DNA of 64,000 nt from Erythrobacter sp. (GCA_009993605.1 JAACTB010000015.1:62001-126000), one strand, 5' to 3'; shown: positions 53,919 through 63,466, counted from the first letter of the stretch. Numbers and translations: made by a program. Notes: generated by a model from the sequence alone, not told the origin.

Positions 53919-55160
53919 CTATTGGGCTGGGGCGCGCCAGCGGGCGATGAAAAACCCGTCCATGCCGCCCTGGTCCGACAGCATGCCGGGATCGGTGCGC
54001 AGCCAGCCTTCGCCGGTTGGTTGCACCCCTTCCGGTAGCTCGTGCTGCGTGATCGGAACCGGATCGAGCGGGACGCGCGCGGCCTGATCCTCGCCTTCCT
54101 CACGCTCCAGCGAGCAGACCGCGTAGACCAGCGTTCCGCCGGGTTTCAGCCAGCCCTGCGCGCGCTCCAGCAGCGCCGATTGCAGTTCGGTCAGTTCTTC
54201 GATCTGGCGTGCGCCGATCCGGTGCAACACATCGGGATGGCGGCGCGCGGTGCCGGTGGCGGTGCAGGGCGCATCGATCAGGATCGCGTCGTAACGGTGC
54301 TTCGGCTCCCATTTGAGCGCATCGGCGCGGATCGTCCCGGCGGATAGATCGGTACGTTTCAGGTTCGCCTTGAGGAGATCGAGCCGCCGCTTCGAAATGT
54401 CGAGCGCAGTCACTTTCCAGCCCTGCGCCGCCAATTGCAGCGTCTTGCCCCCCGGCGCGGCACACAGGTCGAGCGCGGTGCGGCCCTCCCCCGCTCCGAG
54501 CAGGCGCGCGGGCAGGGATGCCGCCAGATCCTGCACCCACCATGCACCGGCCTCGAAACCGGGTAGCGTCTCGACTGCAGCGCCACGCGGCAGGCGCAGG
54601 TGGCCGGGCATCAGGCTGTCTGCGGCGAGCTGCGTCTTGAAATGCTCGGTTTGGGCGGGATCGCGCAGGGTCAGGTCGAGCGGGGGCGGCTCGGCCAGAC
54701 CTGCGGCGATGGCCTGCGCCCTCTCGCCCCAGCGCGCGGCGACGGCATCGGGAAGCGTCGGCGCGTCGGGCAGATTGGCCTCACGCTTGGTCAGAGTCGA
54801 GAAGACGCCGTGCGCCAATCGGCGTGGTCCGCCCGACAGCAAAGGAAGCCCGGTCGCGATCACGGCGTGGGGCGGCGTACCCAGTCGCAGCCATTGGGCC
54901 AGCATCAGCCGCAGGACCTGCCGCGCTTTCGCATCGTCGGGCAGGTTCTGGCGCGTGGCGCTGTCGATCAGCGCATCGAGGTCGACGAGCCAGCGCAGGG
55001 TTTCGCTCGCAATGGCGCGGGCGAGCGCCTTGTCTTCGAACTTGCGGATGTCGGATGTCGCCGCGCCGAAAGCGACGTCGAGCGTCTCGCCCCGCCGCAG
55101 GACGGCATCGAGCAGGCGAAGCGCGGCGCGGCGCGCGTGGATACCGGGGGGTTGAGCCAT
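53919..55160 (-). CDS. RsmB/Sun-like 16S rRNA m5C methyltransferase
   Basis: 413 aa. A NusB-like helical N-domain (~5-140; RRAALRLLDAVLRRGETLD, FSTLTKREANLPD) precedes the RNA m5C methyltransferase domain with ALDLCAAPGGKTLQLA, DAPCTATGTARRHPDVL and YAVCSLEREEGE (the two catalytic cysteines). It methylates C967-type cytosine in 16S rRNA. Start ATG 55160 was chosen. The frame runs on to 55346 through a repeat element and antisense to the SDHAF4-like gene. Confidence 0.9.
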   Translation of the reverse strand: MAQPPGIHARRAALRLLDAVLRRGETLDVAFGAATSDIRKFEDKALARAIASETLRWLVDLDALIDSATRQNLPDDAKARQVLRLMLAQWLRLGTPPHAVIATGLPLLSGGPRRLAHGVFSTLTKREANLPDAPTLPDAVAARWGERAQAIAAGLAEPPPLDLTLRDPAQTEHFKTQLAADSLMPGHLRLPRGAAVETLPGFEAGAWWVQDLAASLPARLLGAGEGRTALDLCAAPGGKTLQLAAQGWKVTALDISKRRLDLLKANLKRTDLSAGTIRADALKWEPKHRYDAILIDAPCTATGTARRHPDVLHRIGARQIEELTELQSALLERAQGWLKPGGTLVYAVCSLEREEGEDQAARVPLDPVPITQHELPEGVQPTGEGWLRTDPGMLSDQGGMDGFFIARWRAPAQ

Positions 55161-55171
55161 GGCGCCGCCCC

Positions 55172-55213
55172 TAGAGCATCGCGCGAAAAAGTGGGAACCG
55201 GTTTTTCGCACCA
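55172..55213. repeat. Alphaproteobacterial intergenic palindromic element
   Basis: GCGAAAAA (55183-55190) and TTTTTCGC (55202-55209) flank GTGGGAACCGG. The core AAAAGTGGGAACCGGTTTT is a widely seen palindromic repeat unit in alphaproteobacterial intergenic regions. Here it sits between the divergent rsmB-like and SDHAF4-like genes. Recognition is from memory of the motif; only one copy is in this window. Confidence 0.55.
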
Positions 55214-55272
55214 GCGACGCGGCGCCAGGGGCTGCGCTTGAAACTTCGCGCCTGCCTGCGCATTTCACCTTC

Positions 55273-55431
55273 ATGGAAAAGCGCGCCACCAAACGTCCCG
55301 AGACTTTCGAGAAGCCCGCCCACTGGACGAGCGAACCGCCGCCCAAGCCGGAAAAGCCGGAGATGGACGAGGAGCTGAGCCCGACGCGCTATGGCGACTG
55401 GGTGAAGGACGGCATCGCGATCGATTTCTAG
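55273..55431 (+). CDS. SDHAF4-like (DUF1674) succinate dehydrogenase assembly factor
   Basis: 52 aa from ATG 55273. The C-terminal SPTRYGDWVKDGIAIDF is the family hallmark; the rest is Lys/Pro/Glu-rich and unstructured. Relatives bind the flavoprotein SdhA during complex II assembly. The stop shares CTAG with the convergent P450 gene stop. In-frame starts further upstream run through the palindromic repeat and were rejected. Confidence 0.85.
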   Translation: MEKRATKRPETFEKPAHWTSEPPPKPEKPEMDEELSPTRYGDWVKDGIAIDF

Positions 55432-56810
55432 AGCGGCTTGAGCCGTATTCGCAGCCCGTCCTTGGGCTGTGGGATCGGCCAGGCCTGCCATTCGGGCTCG
55501 TAACCCGGCTCGACCTCCACGCGATAGCGGGTCAGCATCTGCGCCATCAGGATCTTGATCTGCATATAGGCGAAGTGGAGCCCCAGGCACATATGCGCGC
55601 CGCCGCCGAAGGGCACCCAGGCGTATTTGTGCCGCGCCTTCACCGCCTCGGGCGTAAAGCGCATCGGATCGAACCGGTCCGGATCGGGCCAGTGTTCCTC
55701 CATGTGGTGGACGAGGTGCGGATTGATCCCGACCCGCGCGCCCGCCGGGATGGTGTAGCCGCCGAATTCGAAGCTCTTCAGCGCGCGGCGCGGGATGCTC
55801 GGCACCGGGGGGATCATCCGCAGCGCTTCCTTGAACGCCATTTCGGTCAGCTCGGGCTTGGCCAGATCCTCGTAGGCCAGATCGCCGCCATCGTTCGTGA
55901 TCGCGCGCAATTCCTCGCGTAGCCTGTCCTGCCAATCGGGATTTTTCGCCAGCAGATGCACCAGAGACGTCGCGCTCGACGTGATGGTGTCGTGCGCCGC
56001 CATCATCAGGAAGTTCATGTGGTCGACGACCGCTTCCACGCTCATCAGGCTGCCGTCTTCGAATTCGGCGGTGGCGAACTGGCTGAACATGTCCTGCCCG
56101 CCGCCCTCGGCCCTGCGGCGTTCGGTTTCGCGGGTGAAATAGTCGACGAGGAAGGCGCGGCCATCGACCCCCTTCTTCATCTTCGTGAAGGGCAGCGGAC
56201 GGCGCACGGGCGCGATCGAAGCCTGGACCATGTCGACGAAGGCCTGATTGATCCGGTCCGCTTCCGGCCCGAACGGCAGGCCGATGAAGCTGTCCGCCGC
56301 CAGATCGAGCGTCAATTGCTTGATAGCGGGATAGAACCGCATATCGCCCGCACCCCACTCGTCCATCCGCGCGGAAATCCCGCGATTGAGGCTGTCCGCG
56401 TAATGCCGCATCGGGCCGGGCTTGAACGCGATCGACAGCGCGCGGCGATCGGCGCGGTGATGGTCGAAATCGAGCAGCATCAGCCCGCCGGGAAACAGGC
56501 GATGCAGCACCGGGCTCCACCCCTGATCGCTGGAAAAGATCTTCGCTCGGTCGAACAGCATCAGCTCGTTCGCCTCCGCCCCGATCAGCGCGACGTGCCA
56601 GCCGCCCATGGTATGGACCTTGTAGACGGGGCCATAAGTCTCGTACATCCGCCGCGCGAAAGCATGCGGATCGGCAAGCTGGTTGAAAGTGTGGCCGACC
56701 AGCGGCCAGCCCTTTTCGCCCTGAATATGGTCGAGCGCTTCTTCCGGCAGGCTGTCGCGCCAGCTTTGCGGCGTGAAATCGACCGGCTGATGCGGTGCTA
56801 TGGTGGCCAT
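55428..56810 (-). CDS. Cytochrome P450
   Basis: 460 aa. I-helix AAHDTITSS, ExxR in FKEALRMIPP, the PERF-like PDRFDPMRF, and the heme-ligand loop FGGGAHMCLGLHFA are all present. No membrane anchor is seen, so it is a soluble bacterial class enzyme needing separate redox partners, which are not in the window. The start is ATG 56810 with GGAGAG upstream. A 16-bp palindrome lies 17 bp before the start and may regulate it. Confidence 0.93.
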   Translation of the reverse strand: MATIAPHQPVDFTPQSWRDSLPEEALDHIQGEKGWPLVGHTFNQLADPHAFARRMYETYGPVYKVHTMGGWHVALIGAEANELMLFDRAKIFSSDQGWSPVLHRLFPGGLMLLDFDHHRADRRALSIAFKPGPMRHYADSLNRGISARMDEWGAGDMRFYPAIKQLTLDLAADSFIGLPFGPEADRINQAFVDMVQASIAPVRRPLPFTKMKKGVDGRAFLVDYFTRETERRRAEGGGQDMFSQFATAEFEDGSLMSVEAVVDHMNFLMMAAHDTITSSATSLVHLLAKNPDWQDRLREELRAITNDGGDLAYEDLAKPELTEMAFKEALRMIPPVPSIPRRALKSFEFGGYTIPAGARVGINPHLVHHMEEHWPDPDRFDPMRFTPEAVKARHKYAWVPFGGGAHMCLGLHFAYMQIKILMAQMLTRYRVEVEPGYEPEWQAWPIPQPKDGLRIRLKPL

Positions 56811-56826
56811 GGCTCTCTCCGAACTA

Positions 56827-56842
56827 CTTACACCGGTGTAAG
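56827..56842. promoter_or_regulatory. Perfect 16-bp palindrome, likely operator of the P450 gene
   Basis: CTTACACCGGTGTAAG is a perfect inverted repeat between the end of hemH and the start of the P450 gene, just upstream of its ribosome site. The size and symmetry fit a TetR-type repressor operator. No regulator gene is adjacent, so the protein is unknown. Confidence 0.6.
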
Positions 56843-56848
56843 CACCTC

Positions 56849-57889
56849 TCAGCCGGGAATCCACCCCGCCAGTTCGCGCCGCAACAGCCCCTCCAGCATC
56901 GTCAGCCCGGCATCCGAGGTGTTGAGGCAGGACAATGCCGCGAAATGCTCGCCCCCCGCTTCCCTGAACTGATCGCGCCCCTGCATCGCCAGTTCCTCGA
57001 GCGTTTCGAGACAATCGGCGGAAAAGCCCGGCGCGGCGATGGCGATGCGCCTGGTGCCCCTCGCGCCTTCTTCGGCCAGCACCGTGTCGGTCGCCGGTTC
57101 GAGCCATTTGGCGCGCCCGAAGCGCGACTGGAACGTCGTGCGAAACCTTAAGTCAGGCCGGTTCATGCGCGCTTCCAGCAGCCGCGCGGTCTTCTGGCAG
57201 TGGCAATGATAGGGATCGCCCAGATGCAATGTCCGCTCCGGCATCCCGTGAAAGCTTAGCATCAGCAGCTCGGGTTCGAAATCGAGCGCGTCGAGCTGGC
57301 GCGCCAGATCGTCGACCAAGGCATCGATATAAAGCGGATCGTCGTGATAGGGCGGCAGGGTGCGCAGGCTCGGCTGCCAGCGCATTTTCGACAGGGTTTC
57401 CCCCGCCTTGTCCACAACCGTCGCGGTCGTCGCCGCGCAATATTGCGGGTAGAGCGGGGCCAGCAGAATGCGCTCGCAGCCCGCATCCTTCATGGCGGTC
57501 AACCGCTCGGGGATCGATGGATTGCCGTAGCGCATCGCCCAATCGACCGTGACGCCCCCCGCCCCAACGGAGCCCAACCGCGCCTGCATCTTTTCGGCCT
57601 GCGCCTTGGTGATCGCAGCCAGCGGCGATCCGTCCTCGGTCCACACCTGCTGGTAGGCATGGGCGCTTTTCTTGGGGCGGGTGTTGAGGATGATGCCGCG
57701 CAGGATCGGCTGCCACGCGATCGCGGGGATTTCGACCACGCGCTTGTCGGACAGGAATTCGCCGAGATAGCGCTTCACCGATTTCGCATCGGCCCCGTCG
57801 GGCGTGCCGAGATTGACGATGAGGACGCCGATCCCGCCGGAACGGACGGGAGGATGGTCTGCGGGGAGGGTTTGGGGCTGCCAGGTCAT
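56849..57889 (-). CDS. hemH: Ferrochelatase
   Basis: 346 aa. GVLIVNLGTPDG, YLGEFLSDKRVVEIP, LLAPLYPQYCAATTATVVDKA, the catalytic LSFHGMPERTLHLGDPYHCHCQKTA, and FSADCLETLEEL are diagnostic. It inserts Fe2+ into protoporphyrin IX. It is just upstream of the P450 gene in the same direction, a heme consumer, but with a palindrome between. Confidence 0.95.
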   Translation of the reverse strand: MTWQPQTLPADHPPVRSGGIGVLIVNLGTPDGADAKSVKRYLGEFLSDKRVVEIPAIAWQPILRGIILNTRPKKSAHAYQQVWTEDGSPLAAITKAQAEKMQARLGSVGAGGVTVDWAMRYGNPSIPERLTAMKDAGCERILLAPLYPQYCAATTATVVDKAGETLSKMRWQPSLRTLPPYHDDPLYIDALVDDLARQLDALDFEPELLMLSFHGMPERTLHLGDPYHCHCQKTARLLEARMNRPDLRFRTTFQSRFGRAKWLEPATDTVLAEEGARGTRRIAIAAPGFSADCLETLEELAMQGRDQFREAGGEHFAALSCLNTSDAGLTMLEGLLRRELAGWIPG

Positions 57890-57898
57890 GGCCTCGCT

Positions 57899-60190
57899 CT
57901 AGAGCCCTTCCGACAGGAGCGGAAGCCGCCGAAAGCGCAGCCGCGTCGCCGCGTGGAGCGCGTTGGCAATGGCCGGCGGGGCGACCGCGACGCTCAGCTC
58001 GCCCGGATCGAAGGGCGCTTCCTCGCTGCTTATGAAATCGACGCGCACATCCGGCGTGTCGGCCAGCGTCGGCAGCATGAGCGCGGCCATGCGTCGCGTT
58101 TCCGGCATGCCGTCGCGATAGGACGCGCTCGATCCGGTGGCGAGCGAGAGGCCGAAGATAAGGCCACCTTCGATCTGCTGGCGCGCGAGGTCGAGATTGG
58201 GAATGCGCCCGATATCCGCGACCGCCGATAGGCGATCGACGCGCACGCCGCCCTCGCCCAGCCGCGCCTGCGCGACGCAGGCGATGAAGCCGTGCGCTTC
58301 ACCAAACGTCATGCGGATCAACGCCAGTCCCTGCGCAGTGCCCTCGACGCCGCCATCCCACTCGCCCAGCCGCGCCGCCGCGCGCAGGACCACGGCGGCC
58401 CGCGCGTCCTGCCCCAGCAGTGACAAGCGATAGAGCAGCGGATCGCGCTGGGCGATCTCGGCCAGTTCGTCGACGAAGCACTCGGTCGCAAAGCCGGTAT
58501 AGACCGCCGCATTGCCGCGCATCCGGGCGGTCGGCAGGCCGATCGTCACTGGCGCATGATCGACCGCGACATTGGGGATCGCATAGGGCGGCACCGCCCC
58601 TTCGCAGGCGAGCGGATCGGCCTCGCCCGCCGCCCCCTCGATCGCGGCTTCGACGGTGCGATCCTCGAACAGGCGCGCGCCGAATTCGCGCGTGGCAGCG
58701 GGCATGGCCAGATTCGCCCGCCAGGCGAGGGGCTGGCGATCCGCGCTCGGATCGAGGCGGGCGCTGAGTGCGATGGCGACAGGGGTGCGCGGGGGCAAAG
58801 CCTTGAACTCCTCCCCGCGCGGCCAGGTCAATTGCACCGGGCGCCCCAGATCGCGCGCGATCAGCGCGGCCTGGATCGCATGGGTCGTTTCCAACCGCGC
58901 ATCGAAGCTGCCGCCCGCACCCATGGGATAAAGCGTGACGTCCCGCTCCGACAGGCCGAGCGCCTTGGCGGCGGCGCGGCGCGCGGCGGCAGGGGCCTGG
59001 CTGGCGATCCATAATTGCAAGCGCCCGTCGCGATAGAGCGCGGTGGCGGATGCGGTCTCGAGCCCTCCGTGGAGCGCGGGAGCGATGTCATAGCGCCGCG
59101 TCAGAGTCGGCGTGGCCATCGCCTCGGGATCGCCCAGCGACAGGATGCGCTGCGCCTCTCCGCGTTCGATGCCTTCGTCCAAGGCGGCCTCCACCACCTC
59201 GCTTTCGATCCCGCCGGGACCGGCGAAACGCGGACGGAGGACATCGAGCGCGCGGTCCGCTTTCCACCAACTGTCCGCCACCGCCGCGAGCCAGTATTTG
59301 GACCGCACCAGCGTCACCAGCCCGAGATCGCGCGCGGCTTCCTCCTCGAATCCGACCAGTTCGCGCAGGCCCCAGGCGCCATGCCGGATCGAAGCGTGGA
59401 CCATGCCCGACAGGCGGATATCGCTTGCGAACGGGTAACTGCCATCGGCCTTGGCGGGAAGGTCCAGCCGGGGATAGGCGCTGCTCGCCGGCACGTCGCC
59501 GGGCACGACCTCCTCGATCGGCGCCTGCGGCCTCAGCGGCGGGGGATCGGGTGGAGTCATCCGTGCAGCGTCCGCCGCCAATTCGCCGAACCGGGCGCGC
59601 CGTTCGCCATGGGTCACGATCCCGTTTGCGACCTCGCATTCCTCCCAGGCCACGTCCCATCTGTCCGCCGCCACCATCGCCAGCATCGCCCGCGCCGCCG
59701 CGCCCGCCGCCCGGCAGTCATTTTCGAACGCCGCCAGTGTGGTCCCGTCAGCCGTGACAGCGAAGGCTTCGGAACGGGCGAAGCGGTCGGCGAGAAAGCT
59801 GTCGGGTTCGTCCGCGAGGGCCGGAAACGCGGACCATAGCGGTGCCCATTTCGCCGCCAGCGGAATGTTCGCCTGCGCGCCGGTGGGCGGCACCGGAGCA
59901 GCCGCGACCTGCGCCCATGCGGCGCCCATCTCCAGCGCCACGATCTGCGGCAGCAGCGTGGTCACCCCCTGCCCCATTTCGAGCTGCGGAACGGCGACCG
60001 TCACCACCCCGTCCTCGCCCACGGTAAGCCAGGCGCCGAACGCATATTCGCTCGAATTGGGCGCCAGCGCGCCCTCATACCTGCGCGGCCAGAGCGACCA
60101 GGCCAGCAGCAATCCCCCACCCGCCGCCGCCCCTGTCAGGAGTCCGCGGCGCGTGACGGGGAGGCCGTTCAACCGTTCGCGGCCAGCCAT
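57899..60190 (-). CDS. Molybdopterin-binding aldehyde/isoquinoline oxidoreductase large subunit, Tat-exported
   Basis: 763 aa. The Tat signal is TRRGLLTGAAAGGGLLLAWSLWP. The body resembles the beta subunit of isoquinoline 1-oxidoreductase (PQLEMGQGVTTLLPQIVALEMGA, RRYDIAPALHGGLE, GAGGSFDARLETTHAIQAALIA, MRGNAAVYTGFATECFVDELA). It needs a 2Fe-2S alpha subunit, which is not next to it in this window. It overlaps the mrp gene end by 22 bp. Confidence 0.83.
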   Translation of the reverse strand: MAGRERLNGLPVTRRGLLTGAAAGGGLLLAWSLWPRRYEGALAPNSSEYAFGAWLTVGEDGVVTVAVPQLEMGQGVTTLLPQIVALEMGAAWAQVAAAPVPPTGAQANIPLAAKWAPLWSAFPALADEPDSFLADRFARSEAFAVTADGTTLAAFENDCRAAGAAARAMLAMVAADRWDVAWEECEVANGIVTHGERRARFGELAADAARMTPPDPPPLRPQAPIEEVVPGDVPASSAYPRLDLPAKADGSYPFASDIRLSGMVHASIRHGAWGLRELVGFEEEAARDLGLVTLVRSKYWLAAVADSWWKADRALDVLRPRFAGPGGIESEVVEAALDEGIERGEAQRILSLGDPEAMATPTLTRRYDIAPALHGGLETASATALYRDGRLQLWIASQAPAAARRAAAKALGLSERDVTLYPMGAGGSFDARLETTHAIQAALIARDLGRPVQLTWPRGEEFKALPPRTPVAIALSARLDPSADRQPLAWRANLAMPAATREFGARLFEDRTVEAAIEGAAGEADPLACEGAVPPYAIPNVAVDHAPVTIGLPTARMRGNAAVYTGFATECFVDELAEIAQRDPLLYRLSLLGQDARAAVVLRAAARLGEWDGGVEGTAQGLALIRMTFGEAHGFIACVAQARLGEGGVRVDRLSAVADIGRIPNLDLARQQIEGGLIFGLSLATGSSASYRDGMPETRRMAALMLPTLADTPDVRVDFISSEEAPFDPGELSVAVAPPAIANALHAATRLRFRRLPLLSEGL

Positions 60191-61143
60191 CGGGACAGCT
60201 TTTCGGCGATCGCGACGAAGGGCTTCGCATGGACGCCCTCACCCGCCGCCGGGGGCTCGCCCGCATCCCCGCCCTCGCGGATTTCGAGCGCCAGCGGGAT
60301 GCGGCCGAGGAAAGGCAGGTCGAGCTTGGTCGCCGCCGCTTCCACGCCGCCCGCGCCGAACGGATCGGACACTTCGCCGCAATGCGGGCAGACATAGCCC
60401 GCCATGTTTTCGACCAGGCCGATCACCGGCACGCTCGCCTGGTCGAACAGATGGCCCGCGCGCACCGCGTCGATCAGCGCGAGATCCTGCGGCGTCGAGA
60501 CCAGCACCGCACCTGCGGGCTTGAATTTCTGCAACATGGTCAGCTGCACGTCGCCCGTGCCCGGCGGCAGGTCGACGATCAGGATATCGGTCCCGCCCCA
60601 ATGCGCGTCGATCAGTTGCGACAGGGCATTGCCCGCCATGGGCCCGCGCCAGGCGATCGCCTGCCCCGGCTTGGCGAGGTGGCCCATCGAGAGAACCGGC
60701 ACGCCGAAGCGGCTCTCGACCGGGATCAGCTTGTTGTCCTTCGCTTCCGGCTTGGCATCCTGCGTGTCGAGGATCAGCGGCTGCGAGGGGCCGTAGATGT
60801 CGGCATCGACCAGCCCGACCTTGTGGCCCGTGCGCGCAAGAGCGATCGCGAGATTGGCCGCGAGCGTCGATTTGCCGACCCCGCCCTTGCCCGACCCCAC
60901 CGCGATGATGCGGCGCCCGGTGCGCTGGGCGGTCTGGATCACGCGCACCTCGTCCACATCGGCGCGGGGCGACAGCGCCTGCTTGAGCTCGGCCTCGATC
61001 CGCGCGCGCTCGTCCGCGTCGAGACCGGCCACGTCGAGCACCACCATCGCGCGCCGCTTGACGATCCGGGCCGACTGGATGCGGCCTTCGAGCGAGGCGG
61101 CCAGTGCTTCGGGAAGCGATGCGACGATATCGGGTTCGGCCAT
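60169..61143 (-). CDS. mrp: Mrp/ApbC-type iron-sulfur cluster carrier ATPase
   Basis: 324 aa. DUF59-like N-terminal domain (~1-80), deviant Walker A GSGKGGVGKST, DADIYGPSQP, LIVDLPPGTGDVQLT, and the Cys pair in GYVCPHCGEVSDPFG. It delivers Fe-S clusters. Being upstream of a molybdenum hydroxylase gene may be meaningful, since that enzyme class needs Fe-S partners. Confidence 0.93.
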   Translation of the reverse strand: MAEPDIVASLPEALAASLEGRIQSARIVKRRAMVVLDVAGLDADERARIEAELKQALSPRADVDEVRVIQTAQRTGRRIIAVGSGKGGVGKSTLAANLAIALARTGHKVGLVDADIYGPSQPLILDTQDAKPEAKDNKLIPVESRFGVPVLSMGHLAKPGQAIAWRGPMAGNALSQLIDAHWGGTDILIVDLPPGTGDVQLTMLQKFKPAGAVLVSTPQDLALIDAVRAGHLFDQASVPVIGLVENMAGYVCPHCGEVSDPFGAGGVEAAATKLDLPFLGRIPLALEIREGGDAGEPPAAGEGVHAKPFVAIAEKLSRWLAANG

Positions 61144-61257
61144 GGCGCAGCGCCGTGTAGCATCGAAAACCGCGGCACAAGCCTTGAAATTCGAAGCAAC
61201 CCTTGAATTTCGCGCCGAAGCCCTGTTTTTCCGCCGCGCGATACCTATAACACAAGG

Positions 61258-62511
61258 ATGCGACTTTTGGACGGGTTCGGCGACAGGATCAGGCTGGCGA
61301 TGGCTGGCAAGAACAACCCTTGGGGCAAGCCCCCGGGCAAGGGCGGAGGCGGGTCCGGTGATGGATCGGGCGGCGCAGATACGCCGAGTTCCGACACGCC
61401 GTCCGGCGACAAGTCGCGCGGCCCCCGCAATCCCTGGCTGCCCCCTGGATCGGGTAGTGGAACGGGCGATAGCGGCCAGCGCCCCGGATCGCGCCGTCCC
61501 GCCAATATCGAGGACATCTTCAAGAACCGCGGCCCCGAAGGCCCGCGTCGGCGTAGCGGCGGGCCGGGTGGCCCCGGCGGCCCCAATTTCCGCATTCCCC
61601 AACGGCCCAACGGGAAAAGCTGGCTGCCGCTGATCATCGGCGGCGTCGTCGCGCTGTATCTCGTCGCGACCAGCTTTCATCTCGTCGGCCCCCAGGAAAA
61701 GGCGGTCGTGAAGACGCTCGGCAATTACACGCGGATGCTCGATTCCGGCCTCAAGGTCACCGCGCCCTGGCCGATCGAGACGGTCGAGATCGAGGACGTC
61801 GAAGGCGTGCGCGCCGTGCAGGTGCCGGAGAACCGGGCGCAGGCGAAGCTGATCCTGACAGGCGACCAGAACCTCGTCGATCTCTCCTATATCGTGCGCT
61901 GGAACATCAAGAACCTGGCGGGCTTCAAATTCAGCCTCGCCGATCCGATCGAAACCGTTCGCGAAGTCGCCGAAGCCGCCATGCGCGCCTCGGTCGCGGA
62001 AAAGACTTTGGACGAGACGTTCTCGGGCCAGGGCCGCGCCGAAATCGAACAGGATGTGCGCGAGCGGATGCAGCGCACGCTCGATGCCTATAATGCCGGG
62101 ATCACTGTGATCGGCGTCGAAATCGACAAGGCCGATCCGCCCGCCGATGTCGTGGATGCCTTCCGCGATGTGTCCGTGGCCGAACAGAACGCCGATGCGG
62201 CCCGCAACCAGGCGCGCGGCTATGCCCAGCAGGTGCTGGCGCAGGCCGAGGGTGAAGCTGAAGCGTTCGACAAGGTGTACGAGCAATACCGCCTCGCCCC
62301 CGAAGTGACGCGCCAGCGCCTCTATTACGAAACCATGGAGCGCGTGCTGAGCCAGACCGACAAGACCATCGTCGAGACCGACGGGGTGCAGACCTATCTC
62401 CCGCTGCCCGAAGTCAATCGGCGCCGCAGCGGAAACGGCGTCGGTCCGGTGGCGCCGCCATCCGTTCCGGCGCAGTCCAGTGGGCCGCAAGCCAATACGG
62501 GAGGGCAGTGA
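61258..62511 (+). CDS. hflK: FtsH protease modulator HflK
   Basis: 417 aa from ATG 61258; ATG 61300 is an equally good start. The Gly/Pro-rich N-terminus (NNPWGKPPGKGGGG) precedes one helix (WLPLIIGGVVALYLVATSFHLV) and an SPFH/band-7 domain (GPQEKAVVKTLGNYTRMLDSGL, VRWNIKNLAGFKF, EQDVRERMQRTLDAYNAGITV). It forms a membrane complex with HflC that controls FtsH. Confidence 0.92.
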   Translation: MRLLDGFGDRIRLAMAGKNNPWGKPPGKGGGGSGDGSGGADTPSSDTPSGDKSRGPRNPWLPPGSGSGTGDSGQRPGSRRPANIEDIFKNRGPEGPRRRSGGPGGPGGPNFRIPQRPNGKSWLPLIIGGVVALYLVATSFHLVGPQEKAVVKTLGNYTRMLDSGLKVTAPWPIETVEIEDVEGVRAVQVPENRAQAKLILTGDQNLVDLSYIVRWNIKNLAGFKFSLADPIETVREVAEAAMRASVAEKTLDETFSGQGRAEIEQDVRERMQRTLDAYNAGITVIGVEIDKADPPADVVDAFRDVSVAEQNADAARNQARGYAQQVLAQAEGEAEAFDKVYEQYRLAPEVTRQRLYYETMERVLSQTDKTIVETDGVQTYLPLPEVNRRRSGNGVGPVAPPSVPAQSSGPQANTGGQ

Positions 62512-62512
62512 C

Positions 62513-63364
62513 ATGACCCGTCTGTGGAACAACCATCGCACCGGGGTCCTGATCGGTCTCGCCGTCCTGCTGATCCTCTTCTTCGCCAGCGCCTTCGTGG
62601 TCGGCGAGGAAGAACAGGCCGTCGTCATCCGCACGGGTAATCCGGTCGGCACGGTCAACACGCCTGACGGCGATGTCGGCGCGGGATTGCGATTCAAGGT
62701 GCCCTTCATCGAAAGCGTGCGCATGGTCGACAAGCGCTTGCTCGACCTCGAAATGACCGACGAGGAAGTGCTGTCGAACGATCAGCAGCGCCTGCTGGTC
62801 AACGCCTACGCCCGCTTCCGCATCATCGATCCGGTCCGCATGGTGGAGCGCGCCGGAACCACCGACGGCGTGCGCGTCGCGCTCGAACCGATCCTCAATT
62901 CGGTGCTGCGCCAGGAACTGGGCCGCCGCACCTTCCAGGCGATGCTGACCGCCGAACGCGGATCGGCGCTCGCCAATGTGCGCGCCAATCTCGACCGGCA
63001 GGCGCGCCAATACGGGGCGCAGGTCGTGGACGTGCAGATCAAGCGCACCGACCTGCCCGATGGCGCGCCGCTGCAATCGGCCTTCCGCCGCATGGAATCG
63101 GACCGCGAGCGTGAGGCCCGCACCATCCGCGCCCAGGGCGGCCGCGACGCGCGGATCATCCGCGCCGAAGCGGACGCGGAATCGGCCCGCATCTACGCCG
63201 AAGCGTTCGGGAAGGATGCAAGCTTCTACGATTTCTACCGCGCCATGCAGAGCTACGATTCGACCTTCAGTGCGGCCCGCGAGGGCGAAGGGCCGAAGGG
63301 AGACAGCAGCATCATCCTGTCGCCCGACAACGAATATCTGCGCCAGTTCCGGGGCGAGCGTTGA
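62513..63364 (+). CDS. hflC: FtsH protease modulator HflC
   Basis: 283 aa. An N-terminal helix (GVLIGLAVLLILFFASAFVV) is followed by SPFH domain sequence (EEEQAVVIRTGNPVG, GAGLRFKVPFIESVRMVDKRLL, LVNAYARFRIIDPVRM, VQIKRTDLPDG, RMESDREREARTIRAQGGRDA). GGAGG precedes ATG 62513 and the gene follows hflK after 1 bp. The pair is standard. Confidence 0.94.
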   Translation: MTRLWNNHRTGVLIGLAVLLILFFASAFVVGEEEQAVVIRTGNPVGTVNTPDGDVGAGLRFKVPFIESVRMVDKRLLDLEMTDEEVLSNDQQRLLVNAYARFRIIDPVRMVERAGTTDGVRVALEPILNSVLRQELGRRTFQAMLTAERGSALANVRANLDRQARQYGAQVVDVQIKRTDLPDGAPLQSAFRRMESDREREARTIRAQGGRDARIIRAEADAESARIYAEAFGKDASFYDFYRAMQSYDSTFSAAREGEGPKGDSSIILSPDNEYLRQFRGER

Positions 63365-63466
63365 GGATATTCGGCTGAGCATCCAGGACGCTCGACGGCC
63401 CTCGTTCTGCGTTGGTCGACCCAGGGCCCGGAAGGCAGTCGGTATTCAATCGCCGTTAAGCGCCCC

